This document shows positions 18,101 through 25,407 of a stretch of DNA of 31,037 bases, piece after piece. A model generated the notes under the pieces. It did no database searches. It worked only from the letters and a program-made list of their open reading frames with translations, and was not told where the DNA came from. Made by a program: the position numbers and the translations under genes. Source of the stretch: Bacillota bacterium (GTDB lineage: Bacteria > Bacillota_A > Clostridia > DSM-8532); the NCBI GenBank assembly GCA_023424865.1, contig JAFADM010000593.1:1-31037 (forward strand), in the 5' to 3' direction. Numbering within the stretch: the stretch's first letter is position 1; every line of letters begins with the position of its first letter.

Positions 18101-19831
18101 CTGGGAATAGGCATCGTATTCCGCTCCGTTTATACGAAGGACGAATTTAATCTTCCTGGGCGCATTGCCGGAATCCGTTAAATCGCCTGTTGCATGAATA
18201 ATAAAGTCGGCGTAAGGCTCCTGCTGGACAAATGCGGCGGCATAGGCTCTGACGGGCTGATCCATGTAATACTCGGCGTTGGTGCCGGAGGATACCCGAA
18301 GGGTGCTGCCGCTGCTTTTAGGGCTTAAGACCAGCTTATAGCCCTGATCCTTTTGGATGGCCTCCCCTTGCTCCACCGTAAGCTTTAAAGCAGCCTGGGT
18401 ATAGCCTGACCGCCTGTCAAAGGAAAGGTAGCGAAAGTCCGTTGCTTTTGCAATCACTCTGCCCCCTCCATGTTCAACCAAAACCGCATCCAATTTGTCA
18501 CCGGAAAGGTTATAGCCCTCCATGGAGATATAGAATTCTTCACTTCCCGGAAAGGCGGGAAGAAAACCGTCGGGCTGGGTATCCAGAGAGATAATAATGG
18601 GATCGGCCACCGCCTTTATTTTAATGTCTTTAAGGACGGAAACCTCCTGGCTCTCACTGTCTCTGAACCTTAAAGAATAACTTCCGCCGTCCGTTAAGGC
18701 TCCGGTGGGAACGCCCATACCGTAAATATAGAGAGGATAGTCCATTCTTACTGAAAAATCGGCCTTGTTAAAAACCTTGTCGTAGAGCCGTACATACTCG
18801 TTCCAGCCCGCCGAAGGGGTTATTTCGGCACGCTCATAGGGTTTTATGGCGCTGCTGTCCAGGGCAACGACCTGTTCGTTTTCATCCACCAGTTCAATTT
18901 TCACATGGCCGTCGTTATTGTTTCCGGCCCATTTTTCATTGTCAATAAGGGCGGCATCGCCATAAGCAAAGAGGGTGTATCGAAATTCCACGCTGTTGGA
19001 GGGCACATAAATCTGGTAATACATGGATGGCGTAGTATTTTCAAAGGTTGTAAAGCTTACGGTTTCCGAAGATCCGTAACGAATGTCCTCAATATAGGGA
19101 TATTGCTCCTGAGGCGGTTCTTCACCTTCACCCTGTTCTCCTTCTCCGCCTTCCTCGCCGCTTCCGTTTTCTCCCTCGTCCTCAAAAGTACTGTTCTCCT
19201 GTCCGTAATCGGGATTATGGCGATAGGTTTGAAGCTCCACGGTGGCACCTGAAAGCTCGTCGGGTGTATAAAAGCCGTCCCTGCCTTCTTCCACGCTCCC
19301 ATCGTTGTAAACAGTACGGTGAAAGGCCCGGATACCGTCGTTGCCGTCATCCTCCTGTCCGTAGGCGACGAAAAGAAGTTCCCCGCCATTGTAAAAGCGA
19401 AGCTCCGACGGTGTGTCCGCCTCGGTTGCAAGCCCCTCCACCTCAAAATGAAGGCGCTTTTCCCCGTCAAAATAATACTTGTCGGAATAAACCAGAGTAA
19501 CTTCGTTTCCGGCTTCGTCCACGAGGGCGATTTCCTGTCTGACAGGCTTCTCCTCCTCATTAACGTAAATGAGCTCGCTGGCAGCCTGCTCCTCACTGCC
19601 GGCCTGTGCTGCTGAAAATGCCGCAAAGCTCGAAGCTTCTTCGGATGCCGGCTTAAAGGGAAATTCCAGCTTCCCCTCCCCTTCGCTTGATGGGGGAAAA
19701 TAGGAAATGCTTTGTTCGCCGGTCCCTTCCCTGTTGAAGGCGTTGGCGGGCACACTCCATACAAAAAGCAGGAGTAATGCCAAAAGTCCGCTGAACACTT
19801 TCTTTCCTGGTATTAAAAACCTGTGCTTCAT
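12155..19831 (-). CDS. Giant SLH-anchored surface protein with Ig-like and carboxypeptidase-regulatory-like domains
   Basis: The frame is open from 19888, but the ATG at 19831 is the likely start: GAAAGGAGA lies 10 nt upstream and the next residues make a textbook signal peptide (MKHRFLIPGKK, a long Leu/Ala stretch, then VPANA cleavage). The product has 2558 residues. Residues about 200-230 are a Glu/Gly-rich acidic linker. Three BIG2-type Ig-like domains lie near 984, 1197 and 2078. CarboxypepD_reg or CNA-B-like beta domains lie near 1372, 1459, 1552 and 1968, and a DUF11-like domain near 1660. A DPT/TP-rich linker near 2155-2180 is followed by a beta domain and three C-terminal SLH repeats (about 2377-2557; ITRGEFMVLL, ISRQDLFVMF, SDRAQAAQLL), which bind pyruvylated cell-wall polymer. 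This is a cell-wall-bound adhesin or S-layer-associated protein; the N-terminal 950 residues are not recognised. No sortase motif is needed or seen. Confidence 0.92.
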   Translation of the reverse strand: MKHRFLIPGKKVFSGLLALLLLFVWSVPANAFNREGTGEQSISYFPPSSEGEGKLEFPFKPASEEASSFAAFSAAQAGSEEQAASELIYVNEEEKPVRQEIALVDEAGNEVTLVYSDKYYFDGEKRLHFEVEGLATEADTPSELRFYNGGELLFVAYGQEDDGNDGIRAFHRTVYNDGSVEEGRDGFYTPDELSGATVELQTYRHNPDYGQENSTFEDEGENGSGEEGGEGEQGEGEEPPQEQYPYIEDIRYGSSETVSFTTFENTTPSMYYQIYVPSNSVEFRYTLFAYGDAALIDNEKWAGNNNDGHVKIELVDENEQVVALDSSAIKPYERAEITPSAGWNEYVRLYDKVFNKADFSVRMDYPLYIYGMGVPTGALTDGGSYSLRFRDSESQEVSVLKDIKIKAVADPIIISLDTQPDGFLPAFPGSEEFYISMEGYNLSGDKLDAVLVEHGGGRVIAKATDFRYLSFDRRSGYTQAALKLTVEQGEAIQKDQGYKLVLSPKSSGSTLRVSSGTNAEYYMDQPVRAYAAAFVQQEPYADFIIHATGDLTDSGNAPRKIKFVLRINGAEYDAYSQAAERMHVVFKDSRGETVKFYQYDYGEIRVYNWNEDMNDYNEWETDFIALSVNDKGFIRDESSQGPAPVLEINAPNNYLAGGELPADFPLSFLALSSLTGTSPEIGLVNTQNGEDSPPVYVVTGDAITLGDPVTRSLETDEGQQEFSYTPVSAGLILPEGLPGGRYIVKLINAEDGNTATVLQVFILSSGVAYGDFTYVRTDFDRLSAETTLVTTEALDTSKAGLSVTDLQGNAIPLSELEITATEGASGTSVRAAAKLPGSFTSAYYSVKVTYNGLPLHSFSDPAYEVEGYLNTLVPLLTECHMGYAWVNDYPEGDPPFGGAELGSLPEGAVVQGAIYSTSTPKDTAPLAVLNMIKKRVTANQEVYTFKSEDVAGLKGKYDFFFTVNGKLVGSLLNYSVEESSDYIEVDSVTLNKEALTLSQGAQEALSAAILPGDASDQGLSWTSDNPSAAKVDKNGVVSAIAPGTAVVTVRSLANPNASDTVQVTVSEPVFQISIAKLAYSDNTAVPVVNEKYVVDGKLFYSSENEEENAPLLLVAKKAEGSAPFEGNKDYTLTAYLDDGVINTFTLKGSILNSGWVVVIERSQSITDKDYVLTVEVKDGGNVLSRVQTGMSVSGLFVPVTKIIMNLSRLTLLAGESKTLTASIEPANATDKTLTYTSSNKSVAAVDANGLVKAVGLGTATVTAASSDGKITGTTLVTVAKEIKFTLSYGTGASALPAALVDVEIYRNDGNKEKIKGVKTDATGSFTVALGAGEYKMTSISGNPLFTHLNEVFTVNSVTGGAKTLVFGSRYSTQKLTVFVKDQNGNPLQGAAVQVSGYSTGDYQSAASTGSNTGTGFDVRTLTAGSPYLITVSYQGYSVFEEVSVGKLPVDKTFVVPVTYTLKGRLTETVGASQQGVAGLWVEAKPADNSSSAWGYTDASGNYTITGLKDGTYTLAVEGNGRYFTLEPQSNPQTVEIDGASVTGVNFTVSRGLSITGKVLMDGSAAYKAHVELLDSAGRSLASVYATGNEGYHFDSVVKKAGTYTVRVNWVVNGNSTYPLFDKTKATKDFTVPQAFESGGRMSLADITLTTPTKSSQVFTGTGNEVVLSKSVVKAGDNFDITVRYQNNGNQTVVASFDAALPAGTALTAAAGNSKARSDVTLKPGEKGEYRFNVTVSGSVSATSLLIPVTVSLGGESFGLSSAGAEVVAVTLSGPGAVKAGDKFKVYGEASQDTVVLLRNLTENTVTVVKPNGRWFSAELTLTSGSHELVAEVTKTSGSETVTQRSQVLTVEAAQQPITLSSVRVENLGAYDLPVNHFIGVRAFSAWVDTGLNGVDINLSASFENNQLIQSVDYHFSDRAYTAQKSGNSWSAKLSGWSGAGLKTITATVKTTDGRTLTYVIAEVTILVDPSGYVTDEETGLKLPGVTVICEVNTAAQGEEPVWEVWDAELYGQVNPQTTDESGYYGWMVPAGEYRVRAFKDGYQPFATTDEGNAAALRSITIPPPRTDVNFALTPQTLVEALSVNKDTLSLKAGESETLAARTGPEDAINRGVLVWSSGNTSVATVDASGKVTAIAKGETDITVKAGTLTLTVKITVLAGDPTDPTDPTDPTDPTTPTNPSTPSTSGGGAVPGVQVTLGNVTLTAIEGSNKTYIFTPTKAQLELISKADTKGVRTIDFTGIPKDSKGITLELTTGWFPAGTTGLTLSVPGIGKVTFQGEAYKKLTSGSKAAVSLKAGSLVLEIKVDGKALAYNDYLNPLLLSLPYTPKSGEVEGTLAATLKADDGKTVLLPRSRYDAQTKAIIIYSPGTGTFEVKSNPVSLSDVASGAWYKNAVDYLAARSIITADKPFKPTEGITRGEFMVLLMKSLGITPDGSITDNFSDAAGKDYEAYLATAKRLGLSYGVGGNRFAPDEKISRQDLFVMFYRALEKLELLPDTHLGRGLSDFKDAGSLSSYAVEPVSYFISTGVVNGNGKEKLILPTAGSDRAQAAQLLYNILTK
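13311..13355 (-). repeat. Short tandem repeat encoding the DPT linker
   Basis: Two 18-bp units (13311-13328 and 13329-13346) differ at a single base, and a 9-bp partial unit follows. In frame they encode Asp-Pro-Thr repeats that link the third Ig-like domain to the SLH part of the surface protein. Unit gain or loss would stay in frame and change only linker length. Confidence 0.85.
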
Positions 19832-19903
19832 ACCGTCTCGGTCTCCTTTCACCTGAGTCCAAAGCAAAAAACATGCCGGTAATTGCATCCTCTGTTTTTT
19901 ACA

Positions 19904-19922
19904 AAAACCCGGACAATGTCAA
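19904..19922 (-). promoter_or_regulatory. Possible -35 region for the SLH protein gene
   Basis: On the minus strand TTGACA (19922-19917) is a perfect -35 box, about 85 nt before the ATG at 19831. The downstream -10 (TAAAAA at 15 nt spacing) is weak. The 159-nt gap from the Ser/Thr kinase stop makes a separate promoter plausible, but this assignment is tentative. Confidence 0.3.
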
Positions 19923-19990
19923 TTTACCGTCATTTTAGCACCAGCAGGGAAAGAAAGGGTATGCAGGCAGCAGACTATAAGAAATTTCTG

Positions 19991-21889
19991 TCACCAATTT
20001 TGTACGACTATCTCAAATGCTATCTCCGTAAGGGTTTCACGAATCTTCACAGACTGTTCCTTGTTGCAGAAAAGGGTTTTTAAATTAGGAAGCTTGGCGA
20101 GAACGGAATAGTCCGTTACTTTGGCACTTGTAATATCCAGACTGTTAAGGGATTGGTTGCCTAAAACCGCATCCAGGGTTGTGAGTGGGTTATTCCCTAC
20201 GCCGAGATGTGTCAGGCCGGTTAGATCTTCAATGCCGTTAAGGCTTTCAAGCCGGTTGTTGAAAACGTCCAGCCCGGTAAGGCCTGAGAAGCCGGAAAAG
20301 AGCTCCAGACTTTCCAGTCCGCTGTCGTAGAGGGTCAGATTTCTCAACGCAGGAAGCCGGCCCAGGTCCTCCAGGTATTTCGGGCTCATACCTGTAAGAG
20401 CCAGTATTTCCAGATCCTCCAGTGTTGCTACGGCAGAGTAATCAGATAAAAGAACATTTACAAGATACAGTTCCTTAAGCGGCAAATCCTCTATGGCACG
20501 AATATCCTCAACCTGACTGTAGCCGGCATCCAGCACGGTCAGTTGCTTCATGCTCCTTACTACGCTCAAGTCGGTAAAGGGATTTTCCTCTATTTTAAGT
20601 TCACTAAGGGAATCCATCTCCTTAAGAGGGGATAAATCCGAAATGGCGTTGGCGCACATGCTCAGCTTTTCCAGGGCTAGTCCCTTTAAAGGAGACAGAT
20701 CGCTGATGTTTTGGCGATCCAGAACCACTATTTTGAGATTTTTAAGAGCTTTCAAATCCTCAAGAGAGCTTATGTCCCCCCTTTCGGACACTTCCTCACC
20801 GTCCACATAATGATGGGCTCCGTAGCTTCTGTGCCGATTAGAATCCGTGATGGGTTCATCACCGCACACAATAAGCTGTTTTACCTGGTCAAGCTCGCCT
20901 ATATAAAGTGGGTCGGAGGAGGTTTTTCCTAATTCCAGACGCACAGCCCTTTCAATGAGGGGAGAAGAAAACCGGGCAAGGGCTGCCGGATCGGGCCTTG
21001 TAAAATACCACCCGGCAATTCCGGCAGTGCCTGCAATCACTGCGGCGGCGGCAGCCCAGGCAACACACGCCTTAATAAGCTTTTGACGGTGGAGGGCCGC
21101 TGTAAGTTTAGCAGCCAGCTCTTCAACATTCCGATAACGGTTGGCAGGATCGAATGCAATACACTTTTTAATTATTCTTCTGACAGGCTTAGAAAGAGCT
21201 GCCAGCTTATCTTCCTCAAACCGGTACTCCCCTGTTAAAAGGAAAATGAGAAGCATCCCCAGCCCATAAATATCCGAACGCCTATCGGTCTGCCTGTAGC
21301 CGTACTGCTCCGGAGCCGCCGTAGCCTCGGTGCCCATAAACACCGTATCCTTGCTCTCAGAAGGCTTATACTGCCTGGCGGTACCCAAATCGATAAGCCG
21401 GTATTCGCCTTTGGGTGTGCAGACAATATTCTGAGGCTTGATATCCCGGTGTATAATTGGAGGGTTAAGACCGTGAAGATAACCTACTATACCGCAAATG
21501 GACAGCAGGACCTCAATCGCCTTTTTTTCAGGGAAGGGACCCGAGGAGGCTATAGTATCAGCCAGGGAAAGTCCCGGTATGTATTCGCGGATGAGAAAAT
21601 TCATGCTGCCTTCTCTGATAAAATCGACTGCCCTGGGAAGACCGGGGTGCTGCACCATGGTTAGCACAATATATTCCTCCCTGGCGCTTTGAGCGGAGTA
21701 ATCCCCGGTACATTTCAAAATTTTCAGAGTATAGTCGGCCTTTGACAGAATCAAATAGATTTGAACGTCCGCCGTATATTTACAGCATTCCTCCACCAAA
21801 TACTGGTCCTCTATTCTTTTTGGCAAAGCGACCTTCTCGGATATTTCCGGCGTAAACTGGGCTAAAAACTCATCCTTTATTTTTTCCAT
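19991..21889 (-). CDS. Transmembrane Ser/Thr protein kinase with extracytoplasmic leucine-rich repeats
   Basis: The 632-residue protein begins with a Hanks-type kinase domain (about 25-270): K56 in YTLKILK, catalytic loop HRDIKPQN (H147-R148-D149), DLG at 167-169 in place of DFG, and the APEQYG activation-segment end. The glycine-rich loop is degenerate: the region LVEECCKYTADVQIYLI lacks GxGxxG, so nucleotide binding may be altered. A single membrane helix (about 274-296) follows, then about ten internalin-like 22-residue leucine-rich repeats (LxxLxxLxL with NxI/L turns) to the C terminus. The kinase should be cytosolic and the LRR outside. The general plan resembles PknB-type sensor kinases, with LRRs taking the place of PASTA repeats. 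It starts 45 nt after the helix-turn-helix gene, likely in one operon. A weak GGGAT lies about 10 nt before the ATG. No phosphatase gene is adjacent. Confidence 0.88.
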   Translation of the reverse strand: MEKIKDEFLAQFTPEISEKVALPKRIEDQYLVEECCKYTADVQIYLILSKADYTLKILKCTGDYSAQSAREEYIVLTMVQHPGLPRAVDFIREGSMNFLIREYIPGLSLADTIASSGPFPEKKAIEVLLSICGIVGYLHGLNPPIIHRDIKPQNIVCTPKGEYRLIDLGTARQYKPSESKDTVFMGTEATAAPEQYGYRQTDRRSDIYGLGMLLIFLLTGEYRFEEDKLAALSKPVRRIIKKCIAFDPANRYRNVEELAAKLTAALHRQKLIKACVAWAAAAAVIAGTAGIAGWYFTRPDPAALARFSSPLIERAVRLELGKTSSDPLYIGELDQVKQLIVCGDEPITDSNRHRSYGAHHYVDGEEVSERGDISSLEDLKALKNLKIVVLDRQNISDLSPLKGLALEKLSMCANAISDLSPLKEMDSLSELKIEENPFTDLSVVRSMKQLTVLDAGYSQVEDIRAIEDLPLKELYLVNVLLSDYSAVATLEDLEILALTGMSPKYLEDLGRLPALRNLTLYDSGLESLELFSGFSGLTGLDVFNNRLESLNGIEDLTGLTHLGVGNNPLTTLDAVLGNQSLNSLDITSAKVTDYSVLAKLPNLKTLFCNKEQSVKIRETLTEIAFEIVVQNW

Positions 21890-21934
21890 GCATTATATCC
21901 CGTTTTTCATCCTGTGTTTTTTATGCTGACAAGC

Positions 21935-22375
21935 CTAAATGAGAGGAGTCTCTCCGATACTCTCAAGCATTTCGGAGGCATCGGTAAGGGAGCATTTTCT
22001 CTGGAGGCAAAAAATAATAGCCGCATCCCTTCGGATTTTAGGATACAGCACACCCCGCCGTGAAAGGGTTAAGAGCCGTTGGGTTTCATCCACCGAAATG
22101 CCCATGGCAAACGCAATTTTAAGAATGGCATCCCGATTGGGATTTCGCGTGCCACTAAAGATTTGATACATAAAGGGCTTACTCAGCATGGTTATGCGTA
22201 TAAGTCTTTCTATAGTACAGTTATGCCTGCTTTGGAGCTCCATAAGATAGGCGGGCAGACTCGGATCCACGTGTGTGTCCGGATGATTAATGAGCGCTTC
22301 ATCAAGATTTTGAGAGGATTTAATATGTCCCATGAGTTTGACCGTATCCAGGTTTTCGGCTGCTTTATTCTTCAT
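21935..22375 (-). CDS. Small helix-turn-helix (XRE-like) protein paired with the Ser/Thr kinase
   Basis: The 146-residue protein starts at an ATG with CGGAGG 8 nt upstream. Residues about 45-105 fit a lambda-repressor-like helix-turn-helix (helices around IERLIRITMLSKPFMYQIFSG and RDAILKIAFAMGISVDETQRLL). The rest, with RRGVLYPKIRRDAAIIFCLQ, is a helical tail not assigned to a family. The middle phrase with SGTRNPNRDAILKIA is the usual recognition-helix and following-helix pattern of XRE proteins. It is the first gene of a likely two-gene unit with the LRR kinase, so it may be the kinase's substrate or its regulator; that is inference from position only. An extended -10 promoter sits about 40 nt upstream. 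I recall similar helix-turn-helix plus kinase pairs in other Clostridia but cannot verify that here. Confidence 0.75.
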   Translation of the reverse strand: MKNKAAENLDTVKLMGHIKSSQNLDEALINHPDTHVDPSLPAYLMELQSRHNCTIERLIRITMLSKPFMYQIFSGTRNPNRDAILKIAFAMGISVDETQRLLTLSRRGVLYPKIRRDAAIIFCLQRKCSLTDASEMLESIGETPLI

Positions 22376-22411
22376 AACACGCGCCTCCGGCTAATTTAAG
22401 TGCTTATTCAG

Positions 22412-22420
22412 ATTATATCA
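22412..22420 (-). promoter_or_regulatory. Extended -10 promoter for the HTH/Ser-Thr kinase operon
   Basis: Read on the minus strand the site is TGATATAAT, a perfect -10 with the extended TG, about 37 nt before the ATG at 22375. The -35 region is poor. Confidence 0.5.
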
Positions 22421-22522
22421 TGCCAAGAGAGAAAACACAGGCCAATATATTCTAAAATTTCAACTTCACAATAAGCAACAGCCGGGTGCCGCTAAGGTCT
22501 GTATATGCCTCCCCTGGGCCGT

Positions 22523-25144
22523 TCAGGCGGGAGCCCTTACAGGAAGCTTAAAGGATACGGTGGTCCCCTCATTGACAGCGCTGGTAATCCCAAGGGCTTC
22601 ACCGTAAAAGCTGCCAAGCCTCCGGTTGATATTGGAGAGCCCCACACCCCGGCGTCCCGGCTTTGGCCGGAGAAGTTCTCCGACGACAGCCTCGGGCATG
22701 CCCACACCATTGTCCGTCACACGCACATGGATCTTTGTGTTTTCCATCTCCAAGACAACCCATATTTTTCCACTTTCTTTCCTTTTAAAAAGACCATGCC
22801 GGATGGCATTTTCCACAATAGGCTGAATTGTAAACGGAAGAATCCCCCATTCCAGAATGTCCGAAGGGAAGGAGTACTCCACTTCCAGGGCCTCTCCGTA
22901 CCGTGCTTTTTCAATGGCAACATAAGCCTTAACAATACGCAGCTCCTGCTCAATGGGGATGAAGGAGGATCTTCCGGTAAAGTCAAAGCTGCTTCTTAAA
23001 AAAACGCCCAGCTGCCCCAGAAGCTCCCCTGCCTTATCCGGACTTTCATAGCAGCAGGCATGGATCGTATTGAGTGCATTAAACAGAAAGTGAGGTTTAA
23101 TTTGAGCGTGAAGGAAGGCAGTCTCCTTTTCAAGAAGCAGCCTTTTGGATTTTTTCAGTTCAACCAGAGTACGGACTCTGCATCTCAAAGCATCCGCTTC
23201 GTAGGGCTTTTCAATAAAATCGTTGGCTCCGGCTATAAAAGCCGCTTCCACATCTTCCGGCCGGGTTGCTGCAGTGAGAAGCAGCACAGGCAATTCCAAA
23301 GGGGAAAGGATCTCTCTGATTAACCGGACCATCTCATAACCGGACATTTTTGGCATCATGGCATCGATAATCACAAGATCAAATTCTCTTCTGTTTTCTA
23401 TCCATTCCAGTGCGGAATAGGGATCCATGGCGGAGGTTACATTGTATTTCTGTACAGCCAGGATATTAGCAAGGGATTTTAAATCGGAATAATTATCATC
23501 CACTACCAGGACTGAAAACTCGCCTCCTCCACGGATGGTTTCAGGCAGACAGCTTTCTTCGTCCGACAAAGGACCGGAGCCGCTTTTCCATACCGGCACA
23601 TACGGCGCCGAATGCTCTTTCTGCTTCCCTCTGGGAAGTGAGAAAGCAAAGCAGGAACCGCGTCCCGGCTCTGAGTTAACGTGGAGCTCCCCTCCCTGAA
23701 GCTCAACCAGCTGTTTTACCACGGACAGCCCCAGGCCTGCCCCTCCTTTGTCTCCCTTATCCCCTTTATCCCCGCAGTCCTTCCCATAGCTTTCAAAAAG
23801 GCGCTTCTTCTTGTTGGGGTTCATACCGATTCCGGTATCATTAACCATAATGACAACATGATCCTTTTCTGTAATGGCCGACAGGCTGATACTTCCTTCA
23901 AGGGTATATTTTATGGCATTGTCCATCAAATGGGTCAGTATCTGCTTAAGGCGGTTTTCATCGGCATAACAGACAAAGCCCTCCCTTGGAATTCTGTTAA
24001 TGAGGTCAATGGGCCGTCCCTTAACCAGAGGCGTAAAGATTTCAATCACCGATACCACCACGGCATGAACATCGACGCAGCGAAAATCCAGAGGCTGCTC
24101 CGTGAGCTTGAGCCTTGAAAAATCAATAAGATCGTAAATGAGAATGGATACACGCCGGCCGATTCTGGAAATAAGCTCCAAATCCTCCTTAACCTCCGGT
24201 TCAAGCACCCTTCTTTCATCTTCCAATAAGGAACGGGAAATGTGGATAATGCCGTTAACCGGTGTTTTCAGCTCCTGTGAGGTTCTGGTCAAAAAATAAT
24301 CCTTCAGCTGGTTAATCTCAGCCAGTCTCTCATTAAGCTTTTCAACCGTTCTCACGGATTTTTCATACTGCTCGGACATATAAAGGGCCAGGGACAGAAC
24401 GAAGATGGGATGATAAACCGGAATGGGAAAAAAGCTTTCTCCCGTGGCCATATGCTCATAAAATTTCATTCCGAAGAAAGCAACAACACTTATAACCGCG
24501 GTATAAAGATAATAGCTTCCTTCCGGGCTTTCCTTTCTGTCCTTCAGGACTGTAAAGGTCATAAAAACCACTATTCCGGCGCTGACAACACCAAAAACAA
24601 CTATGGCATAGTTCCAGAAGCTAAAGGATGTATTCAAGGTCAGGATCAACAGCCCCGCGGCAAGGGCGTTCATTCCGTACTTGAAAACACGGGGTACGGT
24701 AACGTTGAATGCGCTGACAATCCATCGATAGAGAAAAAACAAACACAAAACAAAAAACGATGACTGAAGCCTTCCGGCTTCTGCCTCCTCCAGATGAGGC
24801 AGAAGGCTATAACGGATTATTCGGGAGGAAACCCCTTCATACAGGGCCGCAAAGAGGCAATATTCCGCAAAGCTCGTTATGCCGCTCCGATGCTTTCTTT
24901 GAAAACCCAGCCCGAAAAAATAAAGAGCCATAACCCCCATACCTGAAGCCAATGCCGTATCCAGTAAAAAGTCAAGCATTAAAGCACGGCTGCTTTCACC
25001 GGTTTCACTGTCTGGGGGAAGCCAAAACTCACCTAAAGCGCGATTTGAGGTCTTTTCATTTATTAAAAGGGGAATGGCAATGCTCAATGCCATGAGCAAC
25101 AGCGACAGCATAAAATACAGCTTATGATTTTTTAATTTCTTCAC
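22523..25144 (-). CDS. Membrane hybrid sensor: 7TM, degenerate HisKA kinase, receiver and LytS-like second kinase
   Basis: An 873-residue protein from a GTG at 25144 (TAGGAT 6 nt upstream). Residues 1-255 contain a first helix, an outer loop and about six further membrane helices, as in 7TM sensor kinases. Then a coiled coil and HisKA region (about 255-345), where the H-box reads TSQELKTP with Q290 in the phospho-His position. The following ATPase domain keeps N409 (MDNA), DTGIGM at 436-441 and GAGLGL at 468-473, with a GDK-repeat insertion in its ATP lid (458-467). A receiver (about 543-660) has D549/D550, phospho-accepting D594, T624 and K646. Last comes a LytS/His_kinase-type kinase with H685 (AQIKPHFLFN), N779 (VENAIRHG), DNGVGM and GRRGVGLSNI. 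Output is therefore expected from H685. The cognate regulator is not adjacent; the BTAD regulator at 1680-2807 is a candidate by type. Confidence 0.9.
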   Translation of the reverse strand: MKKLKNHKLYFMLSLLLMALSIAIPLLINEKTSNRALGEFWLPPDSETGESSRALMLDFLLDTALASGMGVMALYFFGLGFQRKHRSGITSFAEYCLFAALYEGVSSRIIRYSLLPHLEEAEAGRLQSSFFVLCLFFLYRWIVSAFNVTVPRVFKYGMNALAAGLLILTLNTSFSFWNYAIVVFGVVSAGIVVFMTFTVLKDRKESPEGSYYLYTAVISVVAFFGMKFYEHMATGESFFPIPVYHPIFVLSLALYMSEQYEKSVRTVEKLNERLAEINQLKDYFLTRTSQELKTPVNGIIHISRSLLEDERRVLEPEVKEDLELISRIGRRVSILIYDLIDFSRLKLTEQPLDFRCVDVHAVVVSVIEIFTPLVKGRPIDLINRIPREGFVCYADENRLKQILTHLMDNAIKYTLEGSISLSAITEKDHVVIMVNDTGIGMNPNKKKRLFESYGKDCGDKGDKGDKGGAGLGLSVVKQLVELQGGELHVNSEPGRGSCFAFSLPRGKQKEHSAPYVPVWKSGSGPLSDEESCLPETIRGGGEFSVLVVDDNYSDLKSLANILAVQKYNVTSAMDPYSALEWIENRREFDLVIIDAMMPKMSGYEMVRLIREILSPLELPVLLLTAATRPEDVEAAFIAGANDFIEKPYEADALRCRVRTLVELKKSKRLLLEKETAFLHAQIKPHFLFNALNTIHACCYESPDKAGELLGQLGVFLRSSFDFTGRSSFIPIEQELRIVKAYVAIEKARYGEALEVEYSFPSDILEWGILPFTIQPIVENAIRHGLFKRKESGKIWVVLEMENTKIHVRVTDNGVGMPEAVVGELLRPKPGRRGVGLSNINRRLGSFYGEALGITSAVNEGTTVSFKLPVRAPA

Positions 25145-25327
25145 GTCAATCCTACTTCCGGTATGTCAAACTCATTAAAAATCCGTTAACTGTCTCATCC
25201 TCTAAACATTTTACCATTTACCTTTAGCAAAAGTGGTCGGATTTTGTAAAAAGAACCCTTCTCTTGACGAAATTATTGCCGGGGCGGGCAGGCCGCTAAA
25301 AACAGCCCGATTTCAAAGGGAACAATG

Positions 25328-25336
25328 TGCTAAAAT
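25328..25336 (+). promoter_or_regulatory. Possible extended -10 promoter for DNA polymerase IV
   Basis: TGCTAAAAT is a near-consensus extended -10 about 72 nt before the chosen start. No -35 box is recognisable, and no LexA-type box (GAACNNNNGTTC) was noticed. Confidence 0.35.
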
Positions 25337-25407
25337 AAAAGGGAGCCGGTTCTGCTTTTGCACCGGGACAGGCTCCGTATGATAAACCGTTGAAAGTGGT
25401 GCTTGCC

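Noticed and set aside
19057..19764. 235-codon open frame in another frame of the surface-protein gene
   Set aside because: The composition is erratic (Arg/Pro/Ser-rich) with no domain; the overlapping SLH protein frame has a signal peptide and known domains.
25379..25393. Four-codon leader peptide (MINR) just before the dinB start
   Set aside because: No suitably spaced ribosome binding site for it and no attenuator structure; probably chance.
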